DNA of 64,000 nt from Apricaphanius iberus (lineage: Eukaryota; Chordata; Actinopteri; Cyprinodontiformes; Aphaniidae): contig JAPXFQ010001529.1 of the NCBI GenBank assembly GCA_028564705.1, forward strand, positions 67,001-131,000. Direction: 5' to 3'. Positions 52,201 through 55,758 of this stretch are shown here, one piece after another. A program made the position numbers and the translations under genes. Under the pieces are notes generated by a model. It saw nothing but the letters and a program-made list of their open reading frames with translations. It was not told the origin of the DNA and searched no databases. Position 1 is the stretch's first letter. The number at the start of each line of letters is the position of its first letter.

Positions 52201-55200
52201 AGAAGAAGAAGCAGGTCTGTGTGGGGCAAGAATTCTTGCTTATTTGTTCATGATAAATTTTTATTTGCAGCACCATTATACAAATAATTTTTTTTTTAAA
52301 TCATACAATGGGATTTGCTGGATCTTTTTTTATTCTTTCTCTCACAGTTGAAGTGTAAGTAAGATGAATGTCATATGCCTTCTCCTGTTGTTAAGTGGGG
52401 CAACTTGCACTATTGGTGGGTCCCAAATACTTTTTTTGCCCCACAGTAACTCAGGTGAACAGAAAATTACCTCATGCAGCTAAAAGTGTCATCGTCCTTC
52501 CACAGATTTTAGACTAATGGCGCTCTGGGAATGACCTTACTGATCTGTCAAACTATGGTTATTTCATGTCAAACTCTGCAGTTGTTGGTATTTTTCACAG
52601 ATTGGACTAAATTAGTAGGTGCAAACTAGTTTGTGTCATTTGCTGGTAACAAAGAGCCTCGAAAACAAAATCAGGAAGTATCTGTCTGAAGTTCCCTTGT
52701 TGTTCAAGATATGCTGCGTTATGTAAATAATCCTGTGCTAAATGCTCTGAGCCACTGTCATGGCAGTATGGTGGTAGTAAGTGGTGAAAAATTCAGTAAA
52801 TAATTATTTGAGCACTTAGAGGTGCTCATAGACTGTATTAATAGTTCTGAACTTTTAGCCCAAAATTGTCAGATCCTCATTAAATATGGAAAAAAAGAGC
52901 AACATAGTAACAAGTAACATACTCCTTTATTCAGTGGCAGGCTCGACGTTTTACCCTTCATCATATCATACACACATTATATGTAGCATTGGCATGTCAT
53001 AAGCATCACATATGCTTTATATATGTGACAGAACTTTATGTTTTCAACCCAAAATTGTCTGGTTGAGTAAATGAATGCTATAAATAAGGTCCATGTTGGA
53101 AAAAACGAACTTCCCCTTTAAGCCTGAAGGATTTGTAGGTGAGAGTTTAGCATCTTAACAATGAAATACACATTTACCTAAACTGTACCCTGCTGAAAAA
53201 TGAAGCAAAAATTACTAAATTATGCCTAATATAAATTCAGAAGGATGACTCAGGGCTTTTGTAGCATAAAGAAGTAAGCTAATAAAATTTACTGTATATT
53301 AACTAAAACCTTTCATTATAAACAACTTTTTTTTTCCAAAAATATTACTTAAATTATATTTCTATTTGCATCTAGCTATTATGAGAAGTCATTTTTAATG
53401 AATAATAACGCTCTGAATAACTTGCCCTTGATCATGATGCAACCTTATTTTTCTAACATGTTCCTCCGCTGTTCTGTAGGAGACCAAGGCCTTCGTGCAG
53501 AGCCTGGTGGGATACTTCAAACAGTACACTCAATGGGTTAAAAACTCGGTGAGTACTATTCTAAGCTTTCACTGCTTTATTTTCACTTTTCAACTGATTG
53601 AGTCAGGACAGGGAAAATGCACAAAGCCCCAATGTTAACATTAGGTTGGCCTCACTATATAGACAGTGTACCGGTTCTTATGGACTTCCTGGAGCTGTTT
53701 CAGCCAAGGTTAACACGTTTTGGGGTTGGCAAAAAACAGCGAGTCCATTGATTTCCTGGGATATTTCATCTGTTGATTTAAGCTGCAGAAACAGACACTC
53801 TCACAAATACTCTGGGACAAAACTGTACTCATGTTGTGTGTCTTTGTCGCCTGCAGCTAACTGCAGAGGTAGCCCAGTGCAAACCCATCAGCAACCTGGT
53901 GGACAGCATGGAGATAGTGGCGTGCAGCTTCATCCTGGACTCAGTGGTAAGCTCTCCCTGTGGATGGTTCTGTGTGTGTTCACAGTACAGTAAGTCAGAC
54001 TGCCAGCTGAATACATGTCAATGACTCCGTGATGTTTTAGAGCAGCCGTGGGTGTTGGGAGCAGGATGCTCTCACACTGACATTGGAGCCTGGCTGGGGC
54101 GTCACACTTTTTCCCTATGTAAAGGTTTATTATGACATTATTTATTACCTTTAAATCAGGCATCTCCAAAAGTTTTTTTCAGTTCATTCAACATGATTAA
54201 ATTATAAAAAGTTCATTTTTACAGTATAAGATAATGTTTATATTTCCTGTAAACACACAAACACATCACCAAAAATTCTACAATCTGCCCCCATTACTCA
54301 TCATCAGGGTTAGGGTTTGGTTCTAGTCAGAACACGAGCAGCAGCGTTCTGGATCAGCTGCAGCTGTCTGATTGACTTTTTAGGTAGACCTGTGAGGACG
54401 CTGTTGCAGTAATCAATCCTACTAAAGATGAATGCATGGATGAGTTTTTCTAGGTTTCCTTGTGTCATCAGTCCTTTAATCCCAGAAATGTTCCTCAGCT
54501 GATAGAAAGCTGACCTTTTTATTGCCTTTATGTGACCCTGGAGGTTCTGGTCTGAGTCCATTATTACACCTAGAGTTCTGGCCTGGTTGCTAGTTTCTAG
54601 CTGGATTAACTGAAGCTGTGTGCTGATTCTGGATCGTTCCTCTTTAGGTCCAAAGATAATTACTTCAATTTTCTTTCTATTCAGCTGGGGAAAATGATGG
54701 CATATCCATCCATTGATTTGTTCTATGTATCTCCTTAGTGTATGGGTGGATTCAAAGTAACCTAGTGACATTGTCATGTACAGCTGAATGTCATTTGCAT
54801 TGTTATTGTAGTTAATCTTATTAGTTGTTATAATCTGGGTTAATGGGAGCATGTAGATGAGAACTAGCAGGGGCCCCAGGATGGATCCCTGGAGGGCCCC
54901 ACATGTGAATTCTGTTTTCTGTAACTTCCAGATCTCAGTTTTTATTTCATCAAGTGTCTCCATTTATTTGACCGATTTTGTTTCTTTCAGAACACCTTTT
55001 GGATGGGTCTAGGAGCCTGCTGCATCCTTCTGATTCCCAGCATCGTGTTTTCTGTCAAACTGGCCAAATACTACAGACGGATGGACACAGAGGACGTCTT
55101 TGAAGAGTGAGTAAAAGAAAACCTTTAGCATCTTCAACTACAGAGCAAAATGTTCTCTCCTGCTATTGGTATTTTCTGTCTTAGCTCAAATTAAAATTAA

Positions 55201-55758
55201 TCCTTCATATTTTCTCTCTTTCCATCATTCTTATTCGTCTTGGATTCTCCTCACATTCAACCCTGGTGTTTTCTCCAGCTACTCTTTCCCGTGGCTTGTC
55301 TAACTTTAATGTTTCTCAGCTTTTCATGCGCCTTTTTTTTAACCTGTCATTCCCACCGTTTTTTAATGGGATATTTTGGAACACATCACATCTTTCTGAC
55401 CTGTATCCTACCACTACTCAGCCTCAGCTCAGTCTTTTTAGCTTCAGGAAAGTCTTCCTGTTGTCCTTCTCAGCTTGCCTCCCCTCCATCTTGTGTTGCA
55501 CTAGAGCTAAAACAGGTAATTGTGATAAACAGGTGTGTGATATGAGGCGAAACGTTGCTCCGCTCAGGTATGACCAGTGCTCTAAATAAAGCTTTGCTCG
55601 TCTGCATGCAGCAGGGTTCATTGGTGGAGGGAAATCATCTGTAGACCTGTTTTTTTATGTATTTATAAGGACTTCCTCATGTATGTGTGTTTAGCTCTCC
55701 CTATAATGACACCCTGACTTGGTTCCCTCGGGCCTCAGCTCCACCGAGTGAATGGTGA
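14571..55758 (+). CDS. prom1: Prominin-1-like five-span membrane glycoprotein (spliced; 5' exons missing)
   Basis: Prominins are cholesterol-binding pentaspan glycoproteins of plasma-membrane protrusions; prominin-1 is needed for photoreceptor disc formation (family knowledge). Twenty-three exons join in phase to 778 residues, numbered here from the first whole codon. Seen: TM1 about 36-58; a short cysteine-rich loop ([11 protein letters not shown], from about 57); TM2 about 87-108; extracellular loop 1; TM3 about 362-386; the [14 protein letters not shown] cytosolic loop; TM4 about 414-437; extracellular loop 2; TM5 about 722-744, followed by [14 protein letters not shown] and a tail. Sequons N-x-S/T occur in both large loops (NIS, NNT, NVS, NFT, NRT, NAS). 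The family is usually about 850 residues, so roughly 80-100 N-terminal residues with the signal peptide are missing. TM5 and tail resemble PROM1 more than PROM2. Whether this is the a or b teleost copy, or another paralogue, cannot be decided here. Exons are listed separately. Confidence 0.95.
14815..14841 (+). CDS. prom1: prominin exon B, 27-nt microexon
   Basis: Acceptor ctctcacag, donor cag|gtaaac. It encodes PDNVVLLLQ in phase 0 on both sides, so skipping it keeps the frame. Human PROM1 has a 27-nt exon at the same place (nine residues, KPETVILGL) that is alternatively spliced. Size, phase and position match. Confidence 0.85.
14921..15126 (+). CDS. prom1: prominin exon C (TM1, cysteine-rich loop, start of TM2)
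   Basis: Acceptor cctgctccag, donor at|gtgagt. It starts [15 protein letters not shown] and continues through a hydrophobic span into [18 protein letters not shown], the diagnostic short cytosolic loop. It then enters TM2 ([13 protein letters not shown]) and ends in phase 2. The first intron after it is 18.4 kb long. Confidence 0.95.
15310..18240 (+). mobile_element. L2/CR1-clade LINE, long but broken
   Basis: In order: an endonuclease start ([20 protein letters not shown]), an internal deletion, the [15 protein letters not shown] end of the endonuclease, then a 349-aa reverse-transcriptase frame (16638-17687). That frame has [46 protein letters not shown] and an intact YADD box. After a frameshift comes the C-terminal part ([28 protein letters not shown]). 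It sits in the sense direction in prominin intron C-D. Frameshifts and the endonuclease gap make it inactive. Confidence 0.85.
18240..19170. other. intronic DNA, nothing recognised
   Basis: Short frames only; no domain or splice-bounded exon recognised. It follows the LINE 3' end. Confidence 0.4.
19797..19932. repeat. dispersed repeat fragment (agcgccaattcacaacaaat type)
   Basis: Nearly the same text as 21020-21150, including the phrases agcgccaattcacaacaaat and aaggaattccagcaaattg. It is inserted within the Tc1 relic. Confidence 0.7.
20193..20417. mobile_element. hAT-like MITE, 225 bp, 8-bp target duplication
   Basis: Flanked by ccatagag on both sides (20185-20192 and 20418-20425). Ends are cacaggtgtccagctccag and, on the other strand, tagaggtgcctaaaattgg, imperfect inverted repeats. 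Inside is ctctgctccaacacagctga, a phrase common in a widespread teleost MITE. The 8-bp duplication points to a hAT-type transposase. Confidence 0.8.
20700..21000. repeat. unclassified repeat rich in gcgtttgacgc-like motifs
   Basis: Contains acattcacaccgaatgcgtt and gaggcgtttgacgcatgtg. Similar short motifs (gacgcatgcaatcc, gaagacgcaaaat) reappear at 21690-21780, suggesting two halves of one element split by the 21020-21680 repeat. Confidence 0.4.
21018..21680. repeat. longer copy of the agcgccaattcacaacaaat dispersed repeat
   Basis: Phrases agcgccaattcacaacaaat, gacagtggagaggaaaaact, aggaagaaacctccagcaga and gtcatctgccacgaccgtct occur in order. This order is typical of a very abundant teleost repeat. 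It has no coding capacity. Confidence 0.7.
22615..23185 (+). pseudogene. Tc1-like transposase relic, same family as 1450-3047
   Basis: The text follows the intact copy: cagtcagactccaacctcca, then ccatggccagaaacag (start), ctacaataggctatcagctc, tggagcaattattagaaaatgga, aagccagcacatgtt, and gatgattgggagaatgttgt (the WENVVW..DET site). Stops and frameshifts abound. It is cut off after the first catalytic block, where an L2 fragment begins. Confidence 0.8.
23186..24560 (-). mobile_element. L2-clade LINE, reverse strand: RT and ORF1-end fragments
   Basis: On the minus strand, 23740-24111 reads [20 protein letters not shown] and [17 protein letters not shown] (reverse transcriptase). 23246-23596 reads [20 protein letters not shown] (C-terminal domain). 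Minus 24200-24560 encodes the [20 protein letters not shown] and [20 protein letters not shown] parts of the ORF1 esterase. ORF1 is joined to RT by an internal deletion. A different repeat is inserted at about 23690-23830. Confidence 0.8.
23690..23830. repeat. common teleost repeat fragment inside the L2 copy
   Basis: Contains gggcgagaggcggggtacac and cagtccatcacagggccac, phrases found at the end of a very abundant teleost retroelement. It splits the RT domain of the L2 copy, so it is younger. Confidence 0.65.
24720..25700. repeat. GC-rich insertion or repeat segment
   Basis: About 25% richer in G+C than its surroundings, rich in CCCC and GGGG runs and in cac(ac)n. It separates the two halves of L2 ORF1. 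Long open frames occur on both strands (minus 25059-25688, plus 25095-25574), but they are low-complexity Gly/Trp/Pro strings and look like base-composition artefacts. Family not identified; it may be a GC-rich part of the LINE. Confidence 0.5.
25720..26292 (-). mobile_element. L2-clade LINE ORF1, N-terminal half (reverse strand)
   Basis: Minus-strand frames give [20 protein letters not shown] (a Cys pair plus coiled coil) and then [20 protein letters not shown], followed by [11 protein letters not shown]. The second matches the GDS(L)-like esterase fold of L2/CR1 ORF1 proteins (here GSS instead of GDS). Continues at 24200-24560 after the GC-rich segment. Interrupted upstream by the MITE at 26293. 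Confidence 0.7.
26293..26879. mobile_element. non-autonomous DNA transposon, 587 bp, inserted in L2 ORF1
   Basis: Ends are inverted: ggccacgtccacactaagcc at 26293, and ggcttagtgtagacgtagcc at 26860-26879, its reverse complement with three differences. Inside is a second inner repeat (cgtccacactatcacgg near 26351). No coding capacity. No clear target duplication was seen, so the superfamily is open (Harbinger-like or IS4EU-like possible). Confidence 0.7.
27251..27274. repeat. poly-G run of 24
   Basis: Twenty-four consecutive G. Potential G-quadruplex; also a place where sequence length is error-prone. Confidence 0.95.
27275..28536. other. intronic DNA, possible unclassified MITE
   Basis: No protein domain seen. 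Phrases near 28050 (gcgccaggcttcatgcaga) and the ccccaccaa / tggggg borders suggest a DNA-element relic, but ends could not be fixed. A G13 run is at 28342-28354. Confidence 0.3.
28537..28830. repeat. dispersed repeat, copy 2 (paired with 335-662)
   Basis: Same direction as copy 1, sharing gtttgattgtgttaca and cgcattatctgggt in order. Family not recognised. Confidence 0.5.
29270..29658. mobile_element. piggyBac-type MITE, 389 bp, TTAA-flanked
   Basis: Bordered by ttaa at 29266-29269 and 29659-29662. Left end cctcttaagccgg; right end, reversed, ccccttaagtccg. TTAA target use and CCnnTTAAG-type ends fit piggyBac. No coding capacity. A decayed piggyBac transposase lies 2.4 kb further on. Confidence 0.8.
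29663..31580. other. intronic DNA, nothing recognised
   Basis: AT-rich; only short frames without domains. No splice-bounded exon seen. Confidence 0.4.
31583..31660. repeat. (GT)n microsatellite, imperfect
   Basis: About 78 bases of alternating GT with scattered ac/at/gc steps. A possible Z-DNA former. Confidence 0.9.
32040..32940 (-). pseudogene. piggyBac transposase relic (PGBD-like)
   Basis: On the minus strand an N-terminal piece ends [20 protein letters not shown] (about 32734-32800). Further along comes [20 protein letters not shown] and a piece ending [20 protein letters not shown], then NQAES. The order and spacing match piggyBac/PGBD4-like transposases (ELMAFIG..., ...DKFAAIRDVWD.FV.NC). 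Frames change twice, and the catalytic Asp-bearing C-terminal half is absent. Lies in prominin intron C-D on the antisense strand. Confidence 0.7.
32941..33570. other. 3' end of intron C-D, nothing else recognised
   Basis: AT-rich sequence leading into the acceptor of exon D. Pyrimidine-rich before the acceptor. Confidence 0.5.
33571..33691 (+). CDS. prom1: prominin exon D (end of TM2, start of extracellular loop 1)
   Basis: Acceptor tgggtttcag, donor gcg|gtacac. One base completes the TM2 codon, then [18 protein letters not shown] and a basic stretch (TRRL) ending NNTPA. It holds two sequons (NIS, NNT). Human PROM1 has the equivalent GFVANHQVRTRIKRSRKL. A (CA)n tract begins a few bases after the donor. 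Confidence 0.93.
33695..33710. repeat. short (CA)n tract next to the exon D donor
   Basis: Eight CA units begin a few bases after the GT. CA tracts near donors can influence exon inclusion. Confidence 0.7.
33776..33839 (+). CDS. prom1: prominin exon E (extracellular loop 1)
   Basis: Acceptor ctcctgctgcag, donor a|gtaagt. It reads [21 protein letters not shown] and leaves in phase 1. This matches the human stretch beginning QIKYILAQYNTTKDKAF. Confidence 0.92.
33920..34009 (+). CDS. prom1: prominin exon F (extracellular loop 1)
   Basis: Acceptor ccccggcag, donor aaaag|gtttct (a weak match to consensus after the GT). It reads [18 protein letters not shown] and then [12 protein letters not shown], leaving in phase 1. 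Only 80 bases separate it from exon E. Confidence 0.9.
34132..34155 (+). CDS. prom1: candidate 24-nt prominin microexon (optional)
   Basis: A 24-base segment lies between acceptor tgaacctaaag and a strong donor aaaag|gtaaag, with a pyrimidine-rich stretch upstream. Its phase fits exon F and exon G exactly and would insert (A)KVESAIK(A). Human PROM1 aligns without a gap when this segment is left out, so it is either a cassette exon or a fortuitous pair of sites. Confidence 0.5.
34156..34993. other. prominin intron F-G, nothing recognised
   Basis: Apart from the candidate microexon just before it, no gene or named repeat is seen. Confidence 0.5.
34994..35211 (+). CDS. prom1: prominin exon G (extracellular loop 1, coiled-coil-like)
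   Basis: Acceptor gtttttag. It reads [18 protein letters not shown] and on to an [14 protein letters not shown] segment, ending LATNADFSK. Human PROM1 has the closely similar [15 protein letters not shown] and SLNDPLC. Homology with the next exon ([10 protein letters not shown] after SFSK versus [10 protein letters not shown]) places the 3' border at AAG|gcaacc. That is a GC donor; the nearest in-frame GT donor is 13 codons further on. Confidence 0.9.
35212..36522. other. prominin intron G-H, nothing recognised
   Basis: About 1.3 kb. Small frames on both strands lack domains. It begins with gcaacc rather than gt. Confidence 0.5.
36523..36597 (+). CDS. prom1: prominin exon H (extracellular loop 1)
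   Basis: Acceptor gttctttgccag, donor aag|gtaaac. Phase 0 on both sides. It encodes 25 residues, [20 protein letters not shown] then NIVQK, matching human [20 protein letters not shown]. Confidence 0.93.
36698..36761 (+). CDS. prom1: prominin exon I (extracellular loop 1)
   Basis: Acceptor ccctgcag, donor g|gtgtgc. It reads [20 protein letters not shown], equivalent to human [20 protein letters not shown]. Exon H and exon I are only 100 bases apart. A (TG)n tract follows the donor. Confidence 0.93.
36776..36805. repeat. (TG)n microsatellite next to the exon I donor
   Basis: About 14 TG units starting some 15 bases after the donor of exon I. Confidence 0.9.
37350..37545 (-). pseudogene. Tc1-like transposase fragment
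   Basis: The minus strand reads [20 protein letters not shown] then [12 protein letters not shown]. This is the glycine-box region of Tc1 transposases (HGGGSVMVWGCFSASG...). It is short, stop-bounded, and from a family other than the element at 1450. Confidence 0.65.
37633..37792 (+). CDS. prom1: prominin exon J (end of extracellular loop 1)
   Basis: Acceptor ttcttgcag, donor ag|gtttgg. It reads [20 protein letters not shown] and continues to QIDQMDFY just before TM3. It carries a sequon in LANFTIF. Leaves in phase 2. Confidence 0.93.
38056..38208 (+). CDS. prom1: prominin exon K (TM3 and cytosolic loop)
   Basis: Acceptor gtgctgcag, donor gc|gtacgt. TM3 is [20 protein letters not shown]. 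It runs into [20 protein letters not shown] and [12 protein letters not shown], one of the most conserved blocks of the family. Human has [20 protein letters not shown]. Confidence 0.96.
38484..38607 (+). CDS. prom1: prominin exon L (TM4, start of extracellular loop 2)
   Basis: Acceptor gctcgttcag, donor aag|gtactg. It reads [20 protein letters not shown], then [28 protein letters not shown] is a family signature at the TM4 exit. Phase 0 at its end. Confidence 0.96.
38695..38798 (+). CDS. prom1: prominin exon M (extracellular loop 2)
   Basis: Acceptor tttgtgcag, donor ag|gtataa. It reads [20 protein letters not shown] and [14 protein letters not shown], equivalent to human VLDTPYLL and KMKLTFEQVY. 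Leaves in phase 2. The following 3.4-kb intron carries the large foldback. Confidence 0.92.
39020..41190. repeat. large foldback (imperfect palindrome, about 2.2 kb)
   Basis: The left half is repeated in reverse complement in the right half. Anchors: gggtgggacctgcatgctca at 39341-39360 pairs with 40832-40851; the 60 bases 40312-40371 pair perfectly with 40592-40651. Outer arms match with gaps from about 39020 (aaatattaggcaaatacatt) to about 41190. The loop is 220 bases (40372-40591). The left arm is interrupted by a hAT-like insertion and the right arm by about 110 extra bases. It lies in the intron between exons M and N. Confidence 0.85.
39425..40309. mobile_element. hAT-like non-autonomous element, 885 bp, inside the foldback
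   Basis: Flanked by agcctgct at 39417-39424 and 40310-40317, an 8-bp duplication. Ends aagagctgggcggtatacc and, reversed, tatagctaggcgatatgag are imperfect inverted repeats. Removing it restores the left arm of the palindrome, which shows the order of events. No coding frame. Confidence 0.8.
41177..41216. repeat. (AT)n-rich tract
   Basis: About 40 bases of A/T only, mostly alternating ta/at. Confidence 0.8.
41217..42232. other. rest of prominin intron M-N, nothing recognised
   Basis: AT-rich, tandem-like ctaaatattta motifs near 41395-41470. No gene seen. Confidence 0.4.
42233..42317 (+). CDS. prom1: prominin exon N (extracellular loop 2)
   Basis: Acceptor tttgtccaacag, donor gtg|gtgagt. 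It reads [20 protein letters not shown] then NSFLNRTV, with one sequon (NRT). Human counterpart: [20 protein letters not shown]. Confidence 0.93.
42404..42550 (+). CDS. prom1: prominin exon O (extracellular loop 2)
   Basis: Acceptor gcttcataacag, donor gag|gtaatc. It encodes 49 residues in phase 0, including [20 protein letters not shown] and [13 protein letters not shown]. The intron before it is only 86 bases. Confidence 0.93.
42647..42718 (+). CDS. prom1: prominin exon P (extracellular loop 2)
   Basis: Acceptor ctgtttttag, donor ttg|gtgagt. It reads [20 protein letters not shown] then ADQL, equivalent to human GVNLLSFAYDLEAKANSL. The following 6.9-kb intron received a Rex3 insertion. Confidence 0.92.
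43229..43290. repeat. (TCAA)n microsatellite with dispersed-repeat flank
   Basis: Fifteen and a half copies of TCAA, followed by tttagttataaagtgatttt and caaagcgcttttaga. These phrases are typical of the end of a teleost retroelement; the tetranucleotide run is likely its tail. Confidence 0.9.
43490..43625. repeat. dispersed repeat (tactttttacttttacttgag type)
   Basis: Contains ttcagttacatttgcttgta and ctttttacttttacttgaga. The reverse form (actcaagtaaaagtacaaag) is at about 60098. Family not named. Confidence 0.5.
43820..43833. repeat. poly-G run
   Basis: Fourteen consecutive G. Confidence 0.9.
43834..45377. other. part of prominin intron P-Q, nothing recognised
   Basis: Short frames without domains; no splice-bounded exon. 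Confidence 0.4.
45378..45396. repeat. target-site duplication, 3' side of Rex3
   Basis: gggatactcttattgtgat; the partner gggatacttattgtgat is at 48401-48417. They differ only by one extra ct. Confidence 0.85.
45397..48400 (-). mobile_element. Rex3 (RTE clade) retrotransposon, nearly full length, about 3.0 kb
   Basis: Read on the minus strand: an endonuclease part ([50 protein letters not shown]), then a 568-aa frame (47674 to 45968) with the reverse transcriptase, then a C-terminal part (45480-46031). The 3' end is a (ggat)n tail seen as ccatccatccatccatc at 45397. Two sequences, cggtgacaaagggcaacctt and accaccacccatgtctgcca, correspond to the sites I remember for standard Rex3 PCR primers. 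It is flanked by target duplications. Frameshifts split the protein at least twice. Confidence 0.9.
45968..47674 (-). pseudogene. Rex3 reverse transcriptase frame, 568 aa, catalytic box altered
   Basis: Copies the element RNA into DNA at the target site. Visible blocks: [96 protein letters not shown]. The catalytic box reads FAED instead of FADD, so the second metal-binding Asp is Glu. The endonuclease part is in another frame upstream, and the C-terminal part in another frame downstream. An old but well preserved copy, almost certainly inactive. Confidence 0.85.
48418..48660. repeat. MITE-like segment built of tgggtt/aaccca units
   Basis: Between about 48486 and 48655, aaccca and tgggtt occur repeatedly and can pair (for example ttttaacccaacaaaatggg). 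Probably a short palindromic element; ends not fixed. Confidence 0.45.
48680..48713. repeat. perfect 15-bp hairpin
   Basis: caagtctgtcagagc at 48680-48694, loop gagg, then its exact reverse complement at 48699-48713. On the minus strand the next bases read like a SINE head (tgtggctcaggagttgggtg). Confidence 0.85.
48714..49572. other. end of prominin intron P-Q, nothing recognised
   Basis: Contains a short (GT)n followed by G12 at 49162-49173. No exon seen before exon Q. Confidence 0.4.
49573..49665 (+). CDS. prom1: prominin exon Q (extracellular loop 2)
   Basis: Acceptor tttttaaag, donor atg|gtaagc. It reads [20 protein letters not shown] then [11 protein letters not shown]; human has [20 protein letters not shown]. 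Phase 0. Confidence 0.93.
49886..49903 (+). CDS. prom1: candidate 18-nt prominin microexon (optional)
   Basis: Eighteen bases encode KYVRAR in phase 0, between a good acceptor (ccctctgctaacag, long pyrimidine tract upstream) and a consensus-like donor (cgg|gtaagc). Including it would add a basic hexapeptide between exons Q and R. Human PROM1 aligns across this junction without it. This is a prediction from splice sites and phase only. Confidence 0.45.
50066..50119 (+). CDS. prom1: prominin exon R (extracellular loop 2)
   Basis: Acceptor ctcgtgcag, donor cct|gtgagt. Eighteen residues, [18 protein letters not shown], match human STLYQSVKILQRTGNGLL. Phase 0. Confidence 0.93.
50207..50287 (+). 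CDS. prom1: prominin exon S (extracellular loop 2)
   Basis: Acceptor ttgtgtttcag, donor cag|gtacaa. It reads [20 protein letters not shown] then ASHVVKQ, with a sequon (NAS) where human has NNTS. Confidence 0.93.
50690..50985 (-). pseudogene. Tc1-like relic, reverse strand, C-terminal end
   Basis: The minus strand reads [20 protein letters not shown], close to the last residues of the intact transposase ([20 protein letters not shown]). Terminal-repeat text ggtacactttaactgtgag follows. The rest is missing. Confidence 0.75.
50986..52284. other. prominin intron S-T, nothing recognised
   Basis: No gene or named repeat seen, apart from AT-rich low complexity at 51420-51460. Confidence 0.4.
52285..52447 (+). 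mobile_element. solo right end of the Tc1-like family
   Basis: Matches the right inverted repeat of the intact copy: aatcatacaatgggattt, ctctcacagttgaagtgta, gtggggcaacttgcac, and the end tttttttgccccacagta. No transposase attached. Confidence 0.8.
53020..53122 (-). mobile_element. P/THAP-type element end fragment
   Basis: The reverse strand reads taaaggggaagttcg, ttttttccaacatggacc, then attcatttactcaacc. This is the same end motif as at 660 and 58500. Confidence 0.6.
53480..53548 (+). CDS. prom1: prominin exon T (extracellular loop 2)
   Basis: Acceptor gctgttctgtag, donor tcg|gtgagt. It reads [20 protein letters not shown] then KNS; human has [20 protein letters not shown]. Phase 0. Confidence 0.94.
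53857..53946 (+). CDS. prom1: prominin exon U (extracellular loop 2, just before TM5)
   Basis: Acceptor gtcgcctgcag, donor gtg|gtaagc. It reads [20 protein letters not shown] then [10 protein letters not shown]; human has [20 protein letters not shown]. Both cysteines are kept. Confidence 0.94.
54310..54963 (-). mobile_element. L2-clade LINE, 217-aa RT/C-terminal fragment
   Basis: The minus strand frame begins near the [20 protein letters not shown] motif and ends [20 protein letters not shown] then [15 protein letters not shown]. The catalytic YADD box is NAND here, so the polymerase is dead. The copy is 5' truncated. Its truncated end stops only about 28 bases from exon V of prominin, on the antisense strand. 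Confidence 0.88.
54991..55106 (+). CDS. prom1: prominin exon V (TM5 and start of cytoplasmic tail)
   Basis: Acceptor tgtttctttcag, donor ga|gtgagt. It reads [20 protein letters not shown], then [18 protein letters not shown]. Human has [19 protein letters not shown] with the same exit phase (2). An L2 fragment ends only about 28 bases before this exon. Confidence 0.95.
55695..55758 (+). CDS. prom1: prominin exon W, proposed terminal coding exon
   Basis: After acceptor gtgtgtttag, one base completes the Asp codon. The frame then reads [20 protein letters not shown] followed by TGA at 55756-55758. The phase is exactly right and the frame stays open to a plausible short tail. I did not match it to a known prominin tail with certainty. 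A further donor-like site (tg|gtgacc) overlaps its last codon. Confidence 0.6.
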
